Source: Pseudacidobacterium sp036264445
GTDB taxonomy: Bacteria > Acidobacteriota > Terriglobia > Terriglobales > Acidobacteriaceae
Direction: 5' to 3'
Assembly: GCA_036264445.1 (NCBI GenBank)
Contig: DATAQW010000245.1
Coordinates: 1 to 12,149, forward strand
Length of the DNA stretch: 12,149 nt
The notes under the pieces were generated by a model. It had not been told where the DNA came from. It ran no database searches and saw only the letters and a program-made list of their open reading frames with translations. How positions within the stretch are numbered: position 1 is the stretch's first letter; every line of letters starts with the position of its first letter. Shown here piece after piece: positions 1 through 6,919 of this stretch. Made by a program: the position numbers and the translations under genes.

Positions 1-137
1 CGGAACTTGATGTTCGGATTATGCTTCGACAACACCTTCGTGATCGCCGCCGTCAACGTCGTCTTCCCGTGATCAATGTGTCCTATCGTCCCCACATTCA
101 CATGCGGCTTCGACCGGTCAAATTTCTCCTTCGCCAT
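1..137 (-). CDS. tuf: Elongation factor Tu, N-terminal 45 codons (runs off the left edge)
   Basis: EF-Tu is the GTPase that carries aminoacyl-tRNA to the ribosomal A site. Read from an ATG at 137-135, the frame begins MAKEKFDRSKPHVNVGTIGH and continues with IDHGKTTLTAAITKVLS. This is the typical EF-Tu N-terminus with the G1 P-loop GHIDHGKT at residues 19-26. The rest of the gene, including the other G motifs and domains II and III, lies outside the window. A good ribosome binding site (GAGGAG) lies about 9 bases before the ATG. The upstream gene stops only 17 bases away, so tuf is very likely co-transcribed with the tRNAs and small ORFs upstream. Whether the genome carries a second tuf copy cannot be seen. 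Confidence 0.97.
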   Translation of the reverse strand, partial: MAKEKFDRSKPHVNVGTIGHIDHGKTTLTAAITKVLSKHNPNIKF

Positions 138-154
138 GTCGCGAATCTCCTCAT

Positions 155-442
155 TTACTCGGAGGGAAAAGCGCCAATGCGGCGCTCCCATTCCGTTAAT
201 CCTGCCAATTTCACATCCAGCGTTTCGTAGCTTTCTCCGTATTTACGGCAGAAGCTTTGAAATGCTGCTTCCGAAGTCCACGCGTCCAGAGTGAAAAACC
301 GAGCCGGATGCTTGACGCTTCGCACCAGTTCCACTCCCAGAAACTCCGGCGATTTCCGGAAGAATCGGGCCCAAGACCCATCTGGCGCATACGCTTCCTC
401 GAAAGCATCCTCGCAACCCGGCCGCACCTGAAACTCCCACAT
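155..442 (-). CDS. Antibiotic biosynthesis monooxygenase (ABM) family protein
   Basis: This is a 95-residue single-domain protein of the ABM/dimeric alpha-beta barrel type. The N-terminal segment WEFQVRPGCEDAFEEAY, then GSWARFFRKSPEFLGVELVRS, then a central FFTLDAWTSEAAFQSF and a final YGESYETLD helix match the usual pattern of this fold. Members are small dimeric enzymes or heme/quinone-handling proteins, and no substrate can be assigned here. The gene sits between an unknown small protein and tuf, 17 bases from the tuf start, so it belongs to the tRNA-tuf transcript. The start is doubtful. The ATG at 442 has no clear Shine-Dalgarno sequence, and the same frame upstream encodes FYVV, which looks like the normal first beta strand. 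No ATG, GTG or TTG precedes it in frame before a stop near 510, so the true start may be a rare ATT codon or the strand may be shortened. Confidence 0.8.
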   Translation of the reverse strand: MWEFQVRPGCEDAFEEAYAPDGSWARFFRKSPEFLGVELVRSVKHPARFFTLDAWTSEAAFQSFCRKYGESYETLDVKLAGLTEWERRIGAFPSE

Positions 443-488
443 GACAACGTAGAAGCTGGGCTCAGAAGCCTGTTCGAATGCAAATCCC

Positions 489-797
489 TCAGTAATACGC
501 GTACACCTTCAAAAACTTTATGCGCAGCTCAGGAGCTACCTTCTCCACCAACCTCAGGTACTGTTCGCGAATCTGTCCACGGTCGGCATCGCCCAACGAC
601 CCATAAAGCGCCGGGGTCTTTGCGCCAAGAAAACCGTGCGCCAGAATCGCCTCAAACTGCCTTGCGCGGAGCTTCGCTCTATCCAGCTGGCGAAGAAACT
701 TCGCTATATTCACAGAAGCAAAGGCATTTTCGAGCGCCTGCTCCACCTCAGCAAAAGTCTTTTCATCCTGAACTGGAATGACTGCTTGCTCAAACAT
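489..797 (-). CDS. Conserved-looking small protein of unknown function in the tRNA-tuf operon
   Basis: This encodes 102 residues when started at the ATG at 797-795. I do not recognise a family. The sequence begins MFEQAVIPVQDEKTFAEVEQ, is mostly helical and charged, and has a central Ala/Leu/Arg-rich segment (LDRAKLRARQFEAILAHGF). A second helical part follows, ending in FLKVYAYY. There is no signal peptide or membrane segment, so it is probably cytoplasmic. It lies directly after tRNA-Gly(TCC) and 46 bases before the ABM gene, on the same strand, which makes it part of the tRNA-tuf transcript. A longer form starting with TTG at 821 is possible, but it would begin 4 bases after the tRNA CCA and has no ribosome binding site. 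The ATG has a GGAG 12 bases upstream, which is acceptable but distant. Confidence 0.65.
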   Translation of the reverse strand: MFEQAVIPVQDEKTFAEVEQALENAFASVNIAKFLRQLDRAKLRARQFEAILAHGFLGAKTPALYGSLGDADRGQIREQYLRLVEKVAPELRIKFLKVYAYY

Positions 798-825
798 GTT
801 TGCCGCGTACTCCGTCTTCAACTTC

Positions 826-900
826 TGGAGCGGGAGACGGGAATCGAACCCGCGACCAACAGCTTGGAAGGCTGTGACTCTACCACTGAGTTACTCCCGC
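826..900 (-). tRNA. tRNA-Gly(TCC)
   Basis: The minus strand gives a complete cloverleaf. The acceptor stem GCGGGAG/CTCCCGC pairs perfectly, the D-arm is followed by an anticodon stem-loop with loop CTTCCAA, and the T-arm contains GGTTCGATTCC. The anticodon TCC is encoded at 868-866 and reads GGA/GGG codons. The CCA end is encoded at 828-826. It is the fourth tRNA of the cluster and lies between tRNA-Thr(GGT) and a small unknown protein gene. Confidence 0.97.
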
Positions 901-965
901 GCTTTTACACGCCACAGGGCCGACAGCATAGCCGCCGGCCTCGAGCATTCACTTCCTGAAATCTC

Positions 966-1041
<76 letters not shown>

Positions 1042-1120
1042 TCACTTCATTCGAGGGCCTGCGCCCTCTGGCTTTGCTCGCGCAATCGGCGCCCGCTCCG
1101 CCATTCACCCGCTACAGAAT

Positions 1121-1309
1121 TTATTGCGGATTCCCTTCTTCATCGTACCGCGAACGCGCAGTTAACAGAATGCGAAGAGCGAATCCCCCAAGCACAACCA
1201 GAACCAGCATGCGAATCCTGCCGGGATCGATTGTGCTCCACGCCAGGGCCGCGAGTACCGCTAGAACGAGGAGCGCGACCATCTTGCGCTGAATGCCTCG
1301 CACACGCAT
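1121..1309 (-). CDS. Small two-helix membrane protein of unknown function
   Basis: This encodes 62 residues from an ATG at 1309-1307. After a basic N-terminus (MRVRGIQRK) come two hydrophobic stretches, about residues 10-24 (MVALLVLAVLAALAW) and 33-50 (RMLVLVVLGGFALRILLTA). A charged tail ends in RYDEEGNPQ. The pattern predicts an inner-membrane hairpin protein, and I do not recognise a family. It lies inside the tRNA cluster, between tRNA-Tyr and tRNA-Thr(GGT), on the same strand. The ribosome binding site is weak (purine-rich AGGGAAGCGGG 6-16 bases upstream). The coherent hydrophobic design and operon position favour a real gene, but its small size leaves doubt. Confidence 0.55.
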   Translation of the reverse strand: MRVRGIQRKMVALLVLAVLAALAWSTIDPGRIRMLVLVVLGGFALRILLTARSRYDEEGNPQ

Positions 1310-1328
1310 GTCAAACCCGCTTCCCTAT

Positions 1329-1356
1329 AAATTCAAAGCTTCTCAGCTTTAAATTT
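1329..1356 (-). other. Stable RNA hairpin with GAGA tetraloop just after tRNA-Tyr
   Basis: In the minus-strand transcript the arms AAATTTAAAGCT and AGCTTTGAATTT form a 12-pair stem with a single U-G wobble. They are closed by GAGA, a GNRA-type tetraloop. The stem starts 5 bases after the tRNA-Tyr CCA and lies upstream of the small membrane-protein gene. It has no following U-tract, so it is not an intrinsic terminator. A processing or stabilising element between the tRNA and the mRNA part of the transcript is a reasonable inference. Confidence 0.5.
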
Positions 1357-1361
1357 TTAAC

Positions 1362-1449
1362 TGGTGCACAGGGGAGGATTCGAACCTCCGTAGCTCCAAG
1401 GAGCGGCAGATTTACAGTCTGCTGCCATTAACCACTCGGCCACCTGTGC
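1362..1449 (-). tRNA. tRNA-Tyr(GTA)
   Basis: The minus strand gives an 88-base class II tRNA with acceptor stem GCACAGG/CCTGTGC and D-arm GGCCGAGTGGTTAA. The anticodon loop is CTGTAAA, and a long variable arm (CGCTCCTTGGAGC region) precedes the T-loop GGTTCGAATCC. The anticodon GTA is encoded at 1415-1413. CCA is encoded. The long extra arm is normal for bacterial tRNA-Tyr. Confidence 0.97.
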
Positions 1450-1583
1450 GTCCATATTTCGTAAATCTTCAGCCGTCCAGACACCGGCCGTCCTCATGCG
1501 GAGCCAGAAACTGCTCCAATCTCGAACAGAGCGCTGTCAGGTGGAATGACTGCGGATTCACGCTTTCACGCGGCTTACGATTC

Positions 1584-1659
1584 TGGAGCTGGCGAAGGGA
1601 CTTGAACCCCCGACCCTCTGATTACAAATCAGATGCTCTACCAGCTGAGCTACGCCAGC
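1584..1659 (-). tRNA. tRNA-Thr(TGT)
   Basis: The minus strand gives a 76-base tRNA with acceptor stem GCTGGCG/CGCCAGC, D-arm TAGCTCAGCTGGTAGAGCA, anticodon loop TTTGTAA and T-loop GGTTCAAGTCC. The anticodon TGT is encoded at 1626-1624 and reads ACA/ACG. CCA is encoded. It is the first tRNA of the cluster, about 60 bases downstream of the predicted transcription start. The 134 bases between it and tRNA-Tyr contain no gene that I can see. Confidence 0.97.
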
Positions 1660-1729
1660 CCGATCAGCCACATACTCCAATTTCGAGAGACACTGCCGCG
1701 TCCGCTGAAAGAGTCGTACAGATTGAAAG

Positions 1730-1756
1730 ATTATCACACGCAGAGATGCGCCGCAA
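1730..1756 (-). promoter_or_regulatory. Candidate promoter of the tRNA-tuf operon
   Basis: On the minus strand, TTGCGG (1756-1751) and GATAAT (1735-1730) are separated by 15 bases. The -10 hexamer matches TATAAT at five of six positions and is preceded by TGT, an extended -10. The spacing is short and the -35 is poor, so the extended -10 would carry most of the recognition. It lies between the terminator of the upstream receptor gene and tRNA-Thr(TGT), which is the only place the operon promoter can be in this window. Confidence 0.45.
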
Positions 1757-1775
1757 CGCGCTGAGAGCAGGGAAG

Positions 1776-1808
1776 AAAAAAGCCTCCCGCTTGAGCAGAG
1801 CGGGAGGC
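1776..1808 (-). terminator. Intrinsic terminator of the TonB-receptor gene
   Basis: A perfect 10-pair stem, GCCTCCCGCT with AGCGGGAGGC, and a 7-base loop are followed on the minus strand by six T residues. It begins 30 bases after the receptor stop codon and ends before the tRNA-operon promoter, so it insulates the two transcription units. Confidence 0.92.
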
Positions 1809-1837
1809 AAAGGAGGCACAACAAACCTGTTTTTCTC

Positions 1838-4800
1838 TCAGAACTGATACCGCAGACTGAACTGCATCTGCCGCTCTGAGGGGTAGGTCTGCCCTTTTGT
1901 GGTGACCTGCCCAAACGTTCCGCTGGTCGGGTTATTCATGCCCGAATCATTGGAAGGGGTATCAAGGTTGGGGTGATTGGTGAAATTGAATGCCTCAGCC
2001 TTGAAAACCAGCACGTGATTTTCATGACTCGGCACTATGTGAAAGTTCTTCAGCATCGCAATGTTCCAGCTTTGGAAGCCTGGGCCATAGATCGAATTGC
2101 GAGTGCCGCGAGGAGCGAGCGTTCCCGGGGCTGGCGCAACAAAGACCGATGGATCGAACCAGTTACCAAGGCCATTGCTGCCGGTAAATTTCTTCGAAAC
2201 ATTAGGCGTGCGTGTTGTCTCCCAGAGCTGTTCTCCGGCTCCTGGTCCGACGCCGGCATAGTCGTTACCCGTTCCGACTGAGAACGGCTCTCCTGTCTGT
2301 GCCTGCGTTGACCCGGATACCTGCCAGTTGCCCAGTGCTCCACGCGCAAAACGATTTCCCAGTTGCGCCCCATAAGGAACGTCCCACACATAATTCACGA
2401 CAAGCACATTGCGGATGTCGAAATCGCTGGGACCATAGTTTGGTCGGGAGTCATAATAATTCGGCAACTCATATCCCGGGCTGGAACCGAAGTCCGTGCT
2501 CTTGGACCGGTATAAGCCACGCCAAAGAGTAGCCCCTTGGTCATGCGCCGCTTCAGGCTGAGCTGCAGCGCGTTATACAGCGAGCTGCCGGCATTCGTAT
2601 CCTGCAGGATCGACGAAAACCCACGGTAAGGACGCAGAGCATCCTGTGCCTGCACATTCGGGTTCGCCTGCACCGTGCCTGGTAGCAGCTGATTGACCTC
2701 GTCAAGTTGCGACAGGTGTAATCCGCGACGGCCGACATACTGCATGGTGAAGGTGGCAAAGTTCGGTACCTCCTGCTCGACGGCGGCATTCCACGCCCAT
2801 GCGTTCGGGTTGGGGAAGTTACGCGCCTGCGAGGAGAGTGAAAGCGGCAGGGCATTCGCCCCGGCTGCTCCAGGATTATCCACCGAACCAGCCGTAACGG
2901 TCGTGCTGGGCTGGAAAGGAGCATTGCCGCCAAGCTGTACCGAATCGCTGATGCCAATGCGCTGCACGAAGCGTCCAGCGCCAAGCCGGATAACGGTCAA
3001 AGGAGCAACCTGATACGTGATGCCAACACGCGGCTGCACATCCGTCCAGATCGTTTTGGAGTAACCTGGACCGTAACCACGGAAGAGCCGGTTGAATTGG
3101 CCGTTCAGGATATCGGCAGGAACGTGGCCCTGCGCTGAGCTGGGAAAGCCGCTTCCCGGAATCACAACGCCGTTGTATGGATCACCACCGGAGAGCTCAC
3201 CGGTAGTCGGATCCACGTTCGGTGCTAATGCCGGACTCCACGAAGTGGGATCGAAGACTGACTGGTTACGCCACGCTGCGGTATAGGGCAGCATCACACT
3301 GTAGCGAACGCCGTACTCCAACACCAGCTTTGGTGTTGCCCGCCATGAATCCTGCGCAAAACCCTCATACATGTTGCCGCGGAAGAGCGTGTAGGATTTC
3401 TGCCCAATTTCACCATACGTATCGAAGAGGCCGAGCGCGGCATTTGCCACCGCGGCATTCGAGGTTGGGTGACCGCTGCGCGTGTCGGTGAAATTGAATT
3501 GACCGTTCTGATTGTTGGTGGCGCCTGGGGTTGTGCTGCTCACGTCAATCTGGTCAAAGTTGTTCTCGCCCGACCACTGCCACATGAAGCCAAACTTCAA
3601 TGTATGGTTGCCGAGTACTTTCGTCAGACTATCGCCGAGGTTCACAATCGGACCGCCGGAGTGCGATGGATACGGACCGCCGTCGAGCGTGGTGAAGTTT
3701 GCCAGATCGATGGTCGGAATCTTGTTGGGAACCAGCTTTTGGGTGGCCGGATAGATATACGGGAAATTGATCCCATAAAGATCGCGGTTATAAAGACCGT
3801 TAGATTGATCGTAGCTGATGGTGATATGGTCCGCTGAACCTGACAAAGTCACATCGTTCACCATGGTCGGGCTGATCGTCCAGGTGTAGTGCAAAACACC
3901 GACCTGGTTTGGCCAATGCCATTTCTGCGGTGTGCGGTTGAAGTTTCCCGCGAAAGGATTGACATAGTCGTAGTTGTAATTCAGGAGGCTGAAGCGAAGA
4001 TGGTGCGCGTCAGCCGGGATGTAGTCGAGCACCAGGGTGTCTTTCCTCTGGTTCTGCGGATAAGGTGCCTGATCCTGCCAGTTGAAGCCACTGTTATTTG
4101 CATTCGGGGCAGGGTAGGCATTGAGCAACGCCAGGCCATTCGAACTAAGCTGGTTTTGTGGAACGACGTTGTTCTGGTAAGCAGCGCCTGTGCTGGGGTC
4201 CACGAGCTGGACAGGCTTCTGATAAAAAATATTGCTTCCCAGCAGCTCGCTGAAGTTACCCTGCCTCATCAGCGCTGTCGGCACAATGCCGGTCTGCGTC
4301 ACCGACAGCCGGTAGCGAAGGTATTCCTGCCCGGCAAGGAAGAAGAGCTTCTGCTTGGAAGTATTAAAGTGCCCCGGAATATAAACCGGGCCGCTCAGGT
4401 TCCAGCCGAACTGGTTATAGCGGAATGATTCTGGATGATTGCGCAGCGCCGGCAGGTCGGAATCATTGCGAATCCAGGTATTCGCATTGAAGAAAGAATT
4501 GCGCAGGTATTCATACACCGTGCCGTGAAAATCACTGGTGCCGCTCCTAGGGACCATGCGGATCAGGCCGCCGGAGGTCCCGCCGTATTCAGCAGGATAG
4601 CCGGTCGTCAGAATCTGCACCTGTGACGTAGAGTCCACGTCGGCTACGCCGATCTGCGTGCCGTTTGCGCGTGTGCGGACCATGGGAGCACCGTCGAGCG
4701 TCAACACGCTCTCATCACCGCGCGCGCCGTTGATGGTTGGACCACTGAAATCCGGCGCGAAGTTGAACGACGAGATGGCTGCATTGCGCGTGACACCGGG

Positions 4801-5298
4801 TTCGAGTTGCGAAAGATAGAGCGGATTGCGGCCATTCAGCTGAATCGTCTTCACCTGGTCGCTGGTCACAAGTTGCCCTGCGGCGGCCGATTCAGTCTGC
4901 AATACGTTGGCATCAGCCTGCACAGTCACTGTCGTGCTGGTATTGCCTGCCTTCAACGTGGCATTCACTCTACTGCCGATATTGGGGTCGAGGCGATTGC
5001 CGCTCAGGATAGCGCTTTGAAACCCCGGCGCCTCTATGTGAACGGTATAGCCGCCGGGAGCGAGGTTGGTGATGGTGTAGAAGCCATCGTTGTTTGTAAC
5101 TGCGGTACGTTCTGCTCCAGTAGCGTCGTTGCGAACGATAACTTTGGCATTAGGCACGACTGCGTTGCTCGTGTCGGTGACTGTGCCCGAGATAGAAGTT
5201 GCATCGGCTTGCGCGAATGCTTGAGGTGCTTGAAGTAAAAGTGCGGTAAGAAGTAAGAATAAAAATGATGAAAAAATGGCCTTCCCACGACTGAACAT
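1838..5298 (-). pseudogene. TonB-dependent receptor, Oar-like, with a one-base frameshift
   Basis: This is an outer-membrane active-transport receptor of the large acidobacterial Oar-like type. The start is the ATG at 5298, with GGAGG 5 bases upstream. A signal peptide spans residues 1-29 (cleavage after AFA). A carboxypeptidase-regulatory-like beta domain follows at about 33-115 (SISGTVTDTSNAVVPNAKV), then a plug at about 118-240 (GDESVLTLDGAPM, YPAEYGGTSGG) and a long beta barrel ending in the classic SLRYQF*. The frame is broken near 2508. After AYT the expected WSKSTDFGSSPGYEL appears only in another frame, as if one base were missing between 2508 and 2509. Unrepaired, translation ends at 2395 after 967 residues and loses about 220 residues of barrel. 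Restoring one base gives 1153 residues with no other lesion. This is either a recent inactivation or a sequencing error. The substrate is unknown; the LacI-type operators upstream suggest a carbohydrate. Confidence 0.9.
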
Positions 5299-5320
5299 TA
5301 CTGCCTCCAGGGGAGATTGC

Positions 5321-5368
5321 GTGGAAACGATACCCCCTCCGTAAATGTGCCACTGGAATCGTTTCCAC
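5321..5368. promoter_or_regulatory. Paired LacI-type operators upstream of the TonB receptor
   Basis: Two perfect 11-base inverted arms, GTGGAAACGAT at 5321-5331 and ATCGTTTCCAC at 5358-5368, are separated by 26 bases. The right-hand copy extends into its own palindrome, TGGAATCGTTTCCA (5354-5367). The sequence resembles LacI/GalR/CcpA-family operators of the TGGAAACGTTTCCA type. One copy sits just downstream of the predicted -10, overlapping the transcription start. The other lies in the leader, close to the ribosome binding site. This arrangement fits repression with looping, and the leader RNA could also fold through the two arms. No regulator gene is in the window. Confidence 0.65.
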
Positions 5369-5379
5369 AATTTCACCGT

Positions 5380-5407
5380 TTTATTGTTTCGGACACAGAG
5401 TTGTCAA
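5380..5407 (-). promoter_or_regulatory. Promoter of the TonB-receptor gene
   Basis: On the minus strand, a perfect -35 TTGACA (5407-5402) is followed after 16 bases by AATAAA (5385-5380), a -10 with four of six matches. The predicted start near 5373 gives a leader of about 75 bases that contains both operator copies. The strong -35 fits a promoter that is held down by a repressor. Confidence 0.6.
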
Positions 5408-5472
5408 GCTGCGCAAGGGATGAATCATGTAGACAACATATGCCGCAGTAATTGCTTCTAATGGTGTTTTCT

Positions 5473-5501
5473 TTGAGCATCGCAGGTTAACTTGTTATTC
5501 T
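5473..5501 (+). promoter_or_regulatory. Candidate promoter of the lipoprotein/helical-protein pair
   Basis: TTGAGC (5473-5478) and TATTCT (5496-5501) are separated by 17 bases. TGT immediately precedes the -10, giving an extended -10. The predicted start near 5508 leaves a leader of about 35 bases before the TTG start codon. The 5377-5541 gap between the divergent genes is otherwise filled only by the receptor promoter. Confidence 0.5.
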
Positions 5502-5541
5502 TTGTTCCCCGCCATTCGCCGCAAGAAAGAGAGGCATATCT

Positions 5542-6447
5542 TTGCAGCACTCGAGATTTTCAATACTGCTGTTTGCCCTCCTCTTCACGGTGACTTCCTG
5601 CAAAACCTCTGAGGATGCTCGCACGGTCGCTGCAGAGATGACCGCTACCGCAGACGATCTGCGCGACTACTATGCCGCTCTGACCGAAGTAACAGATCAG
5701 CACGCGAAGCTGGAGCGCTTGCAGAAGGCGCTGCTCGGAGTTCCACTCGATGAACAGGACCTTGCTCAAATAAAGACCGCACATGATGAGTTGCAAAAAC
5801 GCTGCGACATGGCAGAGTCTCTATCCGGATTGGCTGAAGCTTATTCCGGACTCGCAAGATCCGAAGCGTCAGCAAAAGTGTCGCAATCTGCTGCGAATCT
5901 CGGCAGCACGCTGTCGACAATTCAGACACTTCCCGGTTCTTCCTATGCTCCCGAGGTACTACAACATGCTGGAGAGCTTCTGACGAAGCTTGCACAGACG
6001 CATGACGAAAAAAGGATGACCGAATACGTCGGCCCGGCAATAACGGCTCTCTCGGAGATGTATTCGCAGGAGAAACCGGTTTATGAATCCATCAACCGTA
6101 CTTACATCGAATTAGCACAGAGCCTGGCTCTTGAGTTGATCCAACGCAATCAGGTCGATGTGGACAGTCTCGTTGTGCCGGCGCTCAAGCCCTTCGGCCT
6201 GACATCGCGCAATCCAGAGGAAATGCTCTCGCCGGGATTGCAAGATTATGCTCGCGAGCAGATTCAAGAGCGCGGACAAGCCGAAGTTACAGCCCATGCC
6301 GCGGCTTCTGCCGGCATGGAGAAGGCACTCAAAGAGTTGTCACAGACTGTGCATGAACTCGCATCCAGAGGACAGCTCAGTAAAACCGGCCCGACTGCGC
6401 ATCATTCCAGTGTGGAGCACTGGACGACAATGGTTCCAGTGAACTGA
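5542..6447 (+). CDS. Helical lipoprotein of unknown function
   Basis: This encodes 301 residues with a TTG start supported by a GAGAGG ribosome binding site 7 bases upstream. The N-terminus is a lipoprotein signal: basic start, hydrophobic stretch FSILLFALLFTV and lipobox VTSC, with Cys20 as the lipidated residue. The mature protein would therefore be tethered to a membrane facing the periplasm. The remainder is almost entirely helical, with long heptad-like segments around residues 30-125 and 160-275. There is a short break with VVPALKPFGLTSRNPEEML near the middle, and the tail is low in structure. I do not recognise a family or any catalytic motif. It forms a likely two-gene operon with the small protein that starts 15 bases downstream. 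Function is unknown; a scaffold or envelope-associated role is only a guess. Confidence 0.85.
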   Translation: MQHSRFSILLFALLFTVTSCKTSEDARTVAAEMTATADDLRDYYAALTEVTDQHAKLERLQKALLGVPLDEQDLAQIKTAHDELQKRCDMAESLSGLAEAYSGLARSEASAKVSQSAANLGSTLSTIQTLPGSSYAPEVLQHAGELLTKLAQTHDEKRMTEYVGPAITALSEMYSQEKPVYESINRTYIELAQSLALELIQRNQVDVDSLVVPALKPFGLTSRNPEEMLSPGLQDYAREQIQERGQAEVTAHAAASAGMEKALKELSQTVHELASRGQLSKTGPTAHHSSVEHWTTMVPVN

Positions 6448-6462
6448 AAGGAAGAGGCAAAA

Positions 6463-6786
6463 ATGGGAGATTCTCTCAAGGCTCTGGAAGACCAGTACAT
6501 GCTTCTGACCCAACAGCTCTCGATGATTCTTGCAGCGTGCAAAACGCAGACACAACGGGATGCTGTAATGACGCAATACGTCACATCAAGACGCAATTAC
6601 TGGAACAGCATCAACAAGATTTTTCATGATGACGATCCCAAAATTGCAGCGCTGGTGCGTCAGATGAGCAACGTTCAGACCCAAATCAAGGACTGCACGA
6701 ACCATCTGGATAAGATCGCGCAGGTGATTGACGATATCACGGATGCAGTCACAGTAGGAACACAGCTCGCAGGGCTGGCCGGATGA
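6463..6786 (+). CDS. Small helical protein of unknown function, partner of the lipoprotein gene
   Basis: This encodes 107 residues from an ATG with a strong purine-rich ribosome binding site (GGAAGAGG) close upstream. No signal peptide is visible. The sequence reads as a helical bundle: helix 1 about residues 3-26 (SLKALEDQYMLLTQQLSMIL), helix 2 about 29-53 and helix 3 about 59-88. The C-terminus is mildly hydrophobic and Gly/Ala-rich (AVTVGTQLAGLAG). Two cysteines (residues 26 and 78) could in principle pair. I do not recognise a family. The 15-base gap to the lipoprotein gene and shared helical character suggest that the two products act together. No terminator with a U-tract follows; a bulged hairpin occurs at 6832-6856. 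Confidence 0.8.
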   Translation: MGDSLKALEDQYMLLTQQLSMILAACKTQTQRDAVMTQYVTSRRNYWNSINKIFHDDDPKIAALVRQMSNVQTQIKDCTNHLDKIAQVIDDITDAVTVGTQLAGLAG

Positions 6787-6886
6787 TTGTCCTATGCATA
6801 CCGACTCCAAGACGAACGGATAGGAGACTATTGAGGATCCTGGCTGAGATCCCTCACATAGAGTTTCCATCCGCTCAGGTGAGATG

Positions 6887-6919
6887 ATGAATGCACTGCG
6901 AGGTAAATCTCTCCGATGA
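6887..6919 (+). CDS. Possible leader peptide coupled to the downstream gene
   Basis: An ATG at 6887, with AGG 7 bases upstream, opens a 10-codon frame MNALRGKSLR. Its stop TGA (6917-6919) overlaps the next start in the sequence ATGA at 6916. A second ATG directly before it (6884) is in the same frame. Such an arrangement allows translational coupling. The peptide is too short to judge by composition, and the frame may be chance. Confidence 0.25.
   Translation: MNALRGKSLR

Noticed and set aside
257..781. Plus-strand 174-residue open frame across the ABM gene and the small unknown gene
   Set aside because: Its composition (Pro, Ser, Arg-rich, no hydrophobic pattern) is that of an antisense shadow, and it opposes two coherent minus-strand genes.
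3889..4428. Plus-strand 179-residue open frame inside the TonB receptor gene
   Set aside because: It is fully antisense to well-conserved receptor sequence and has no own ribosome binding site or recognisable domain.
6832..6856. Hairpin TGAGGATC / GATCCCTCA after the small helical protein gene, considered as a terminator
   Set aside because: It has a bulged C and an 8-base loop and is followed by ACATAGAG rather than a T-run, so it lacks the features of an intrinsic terminator.
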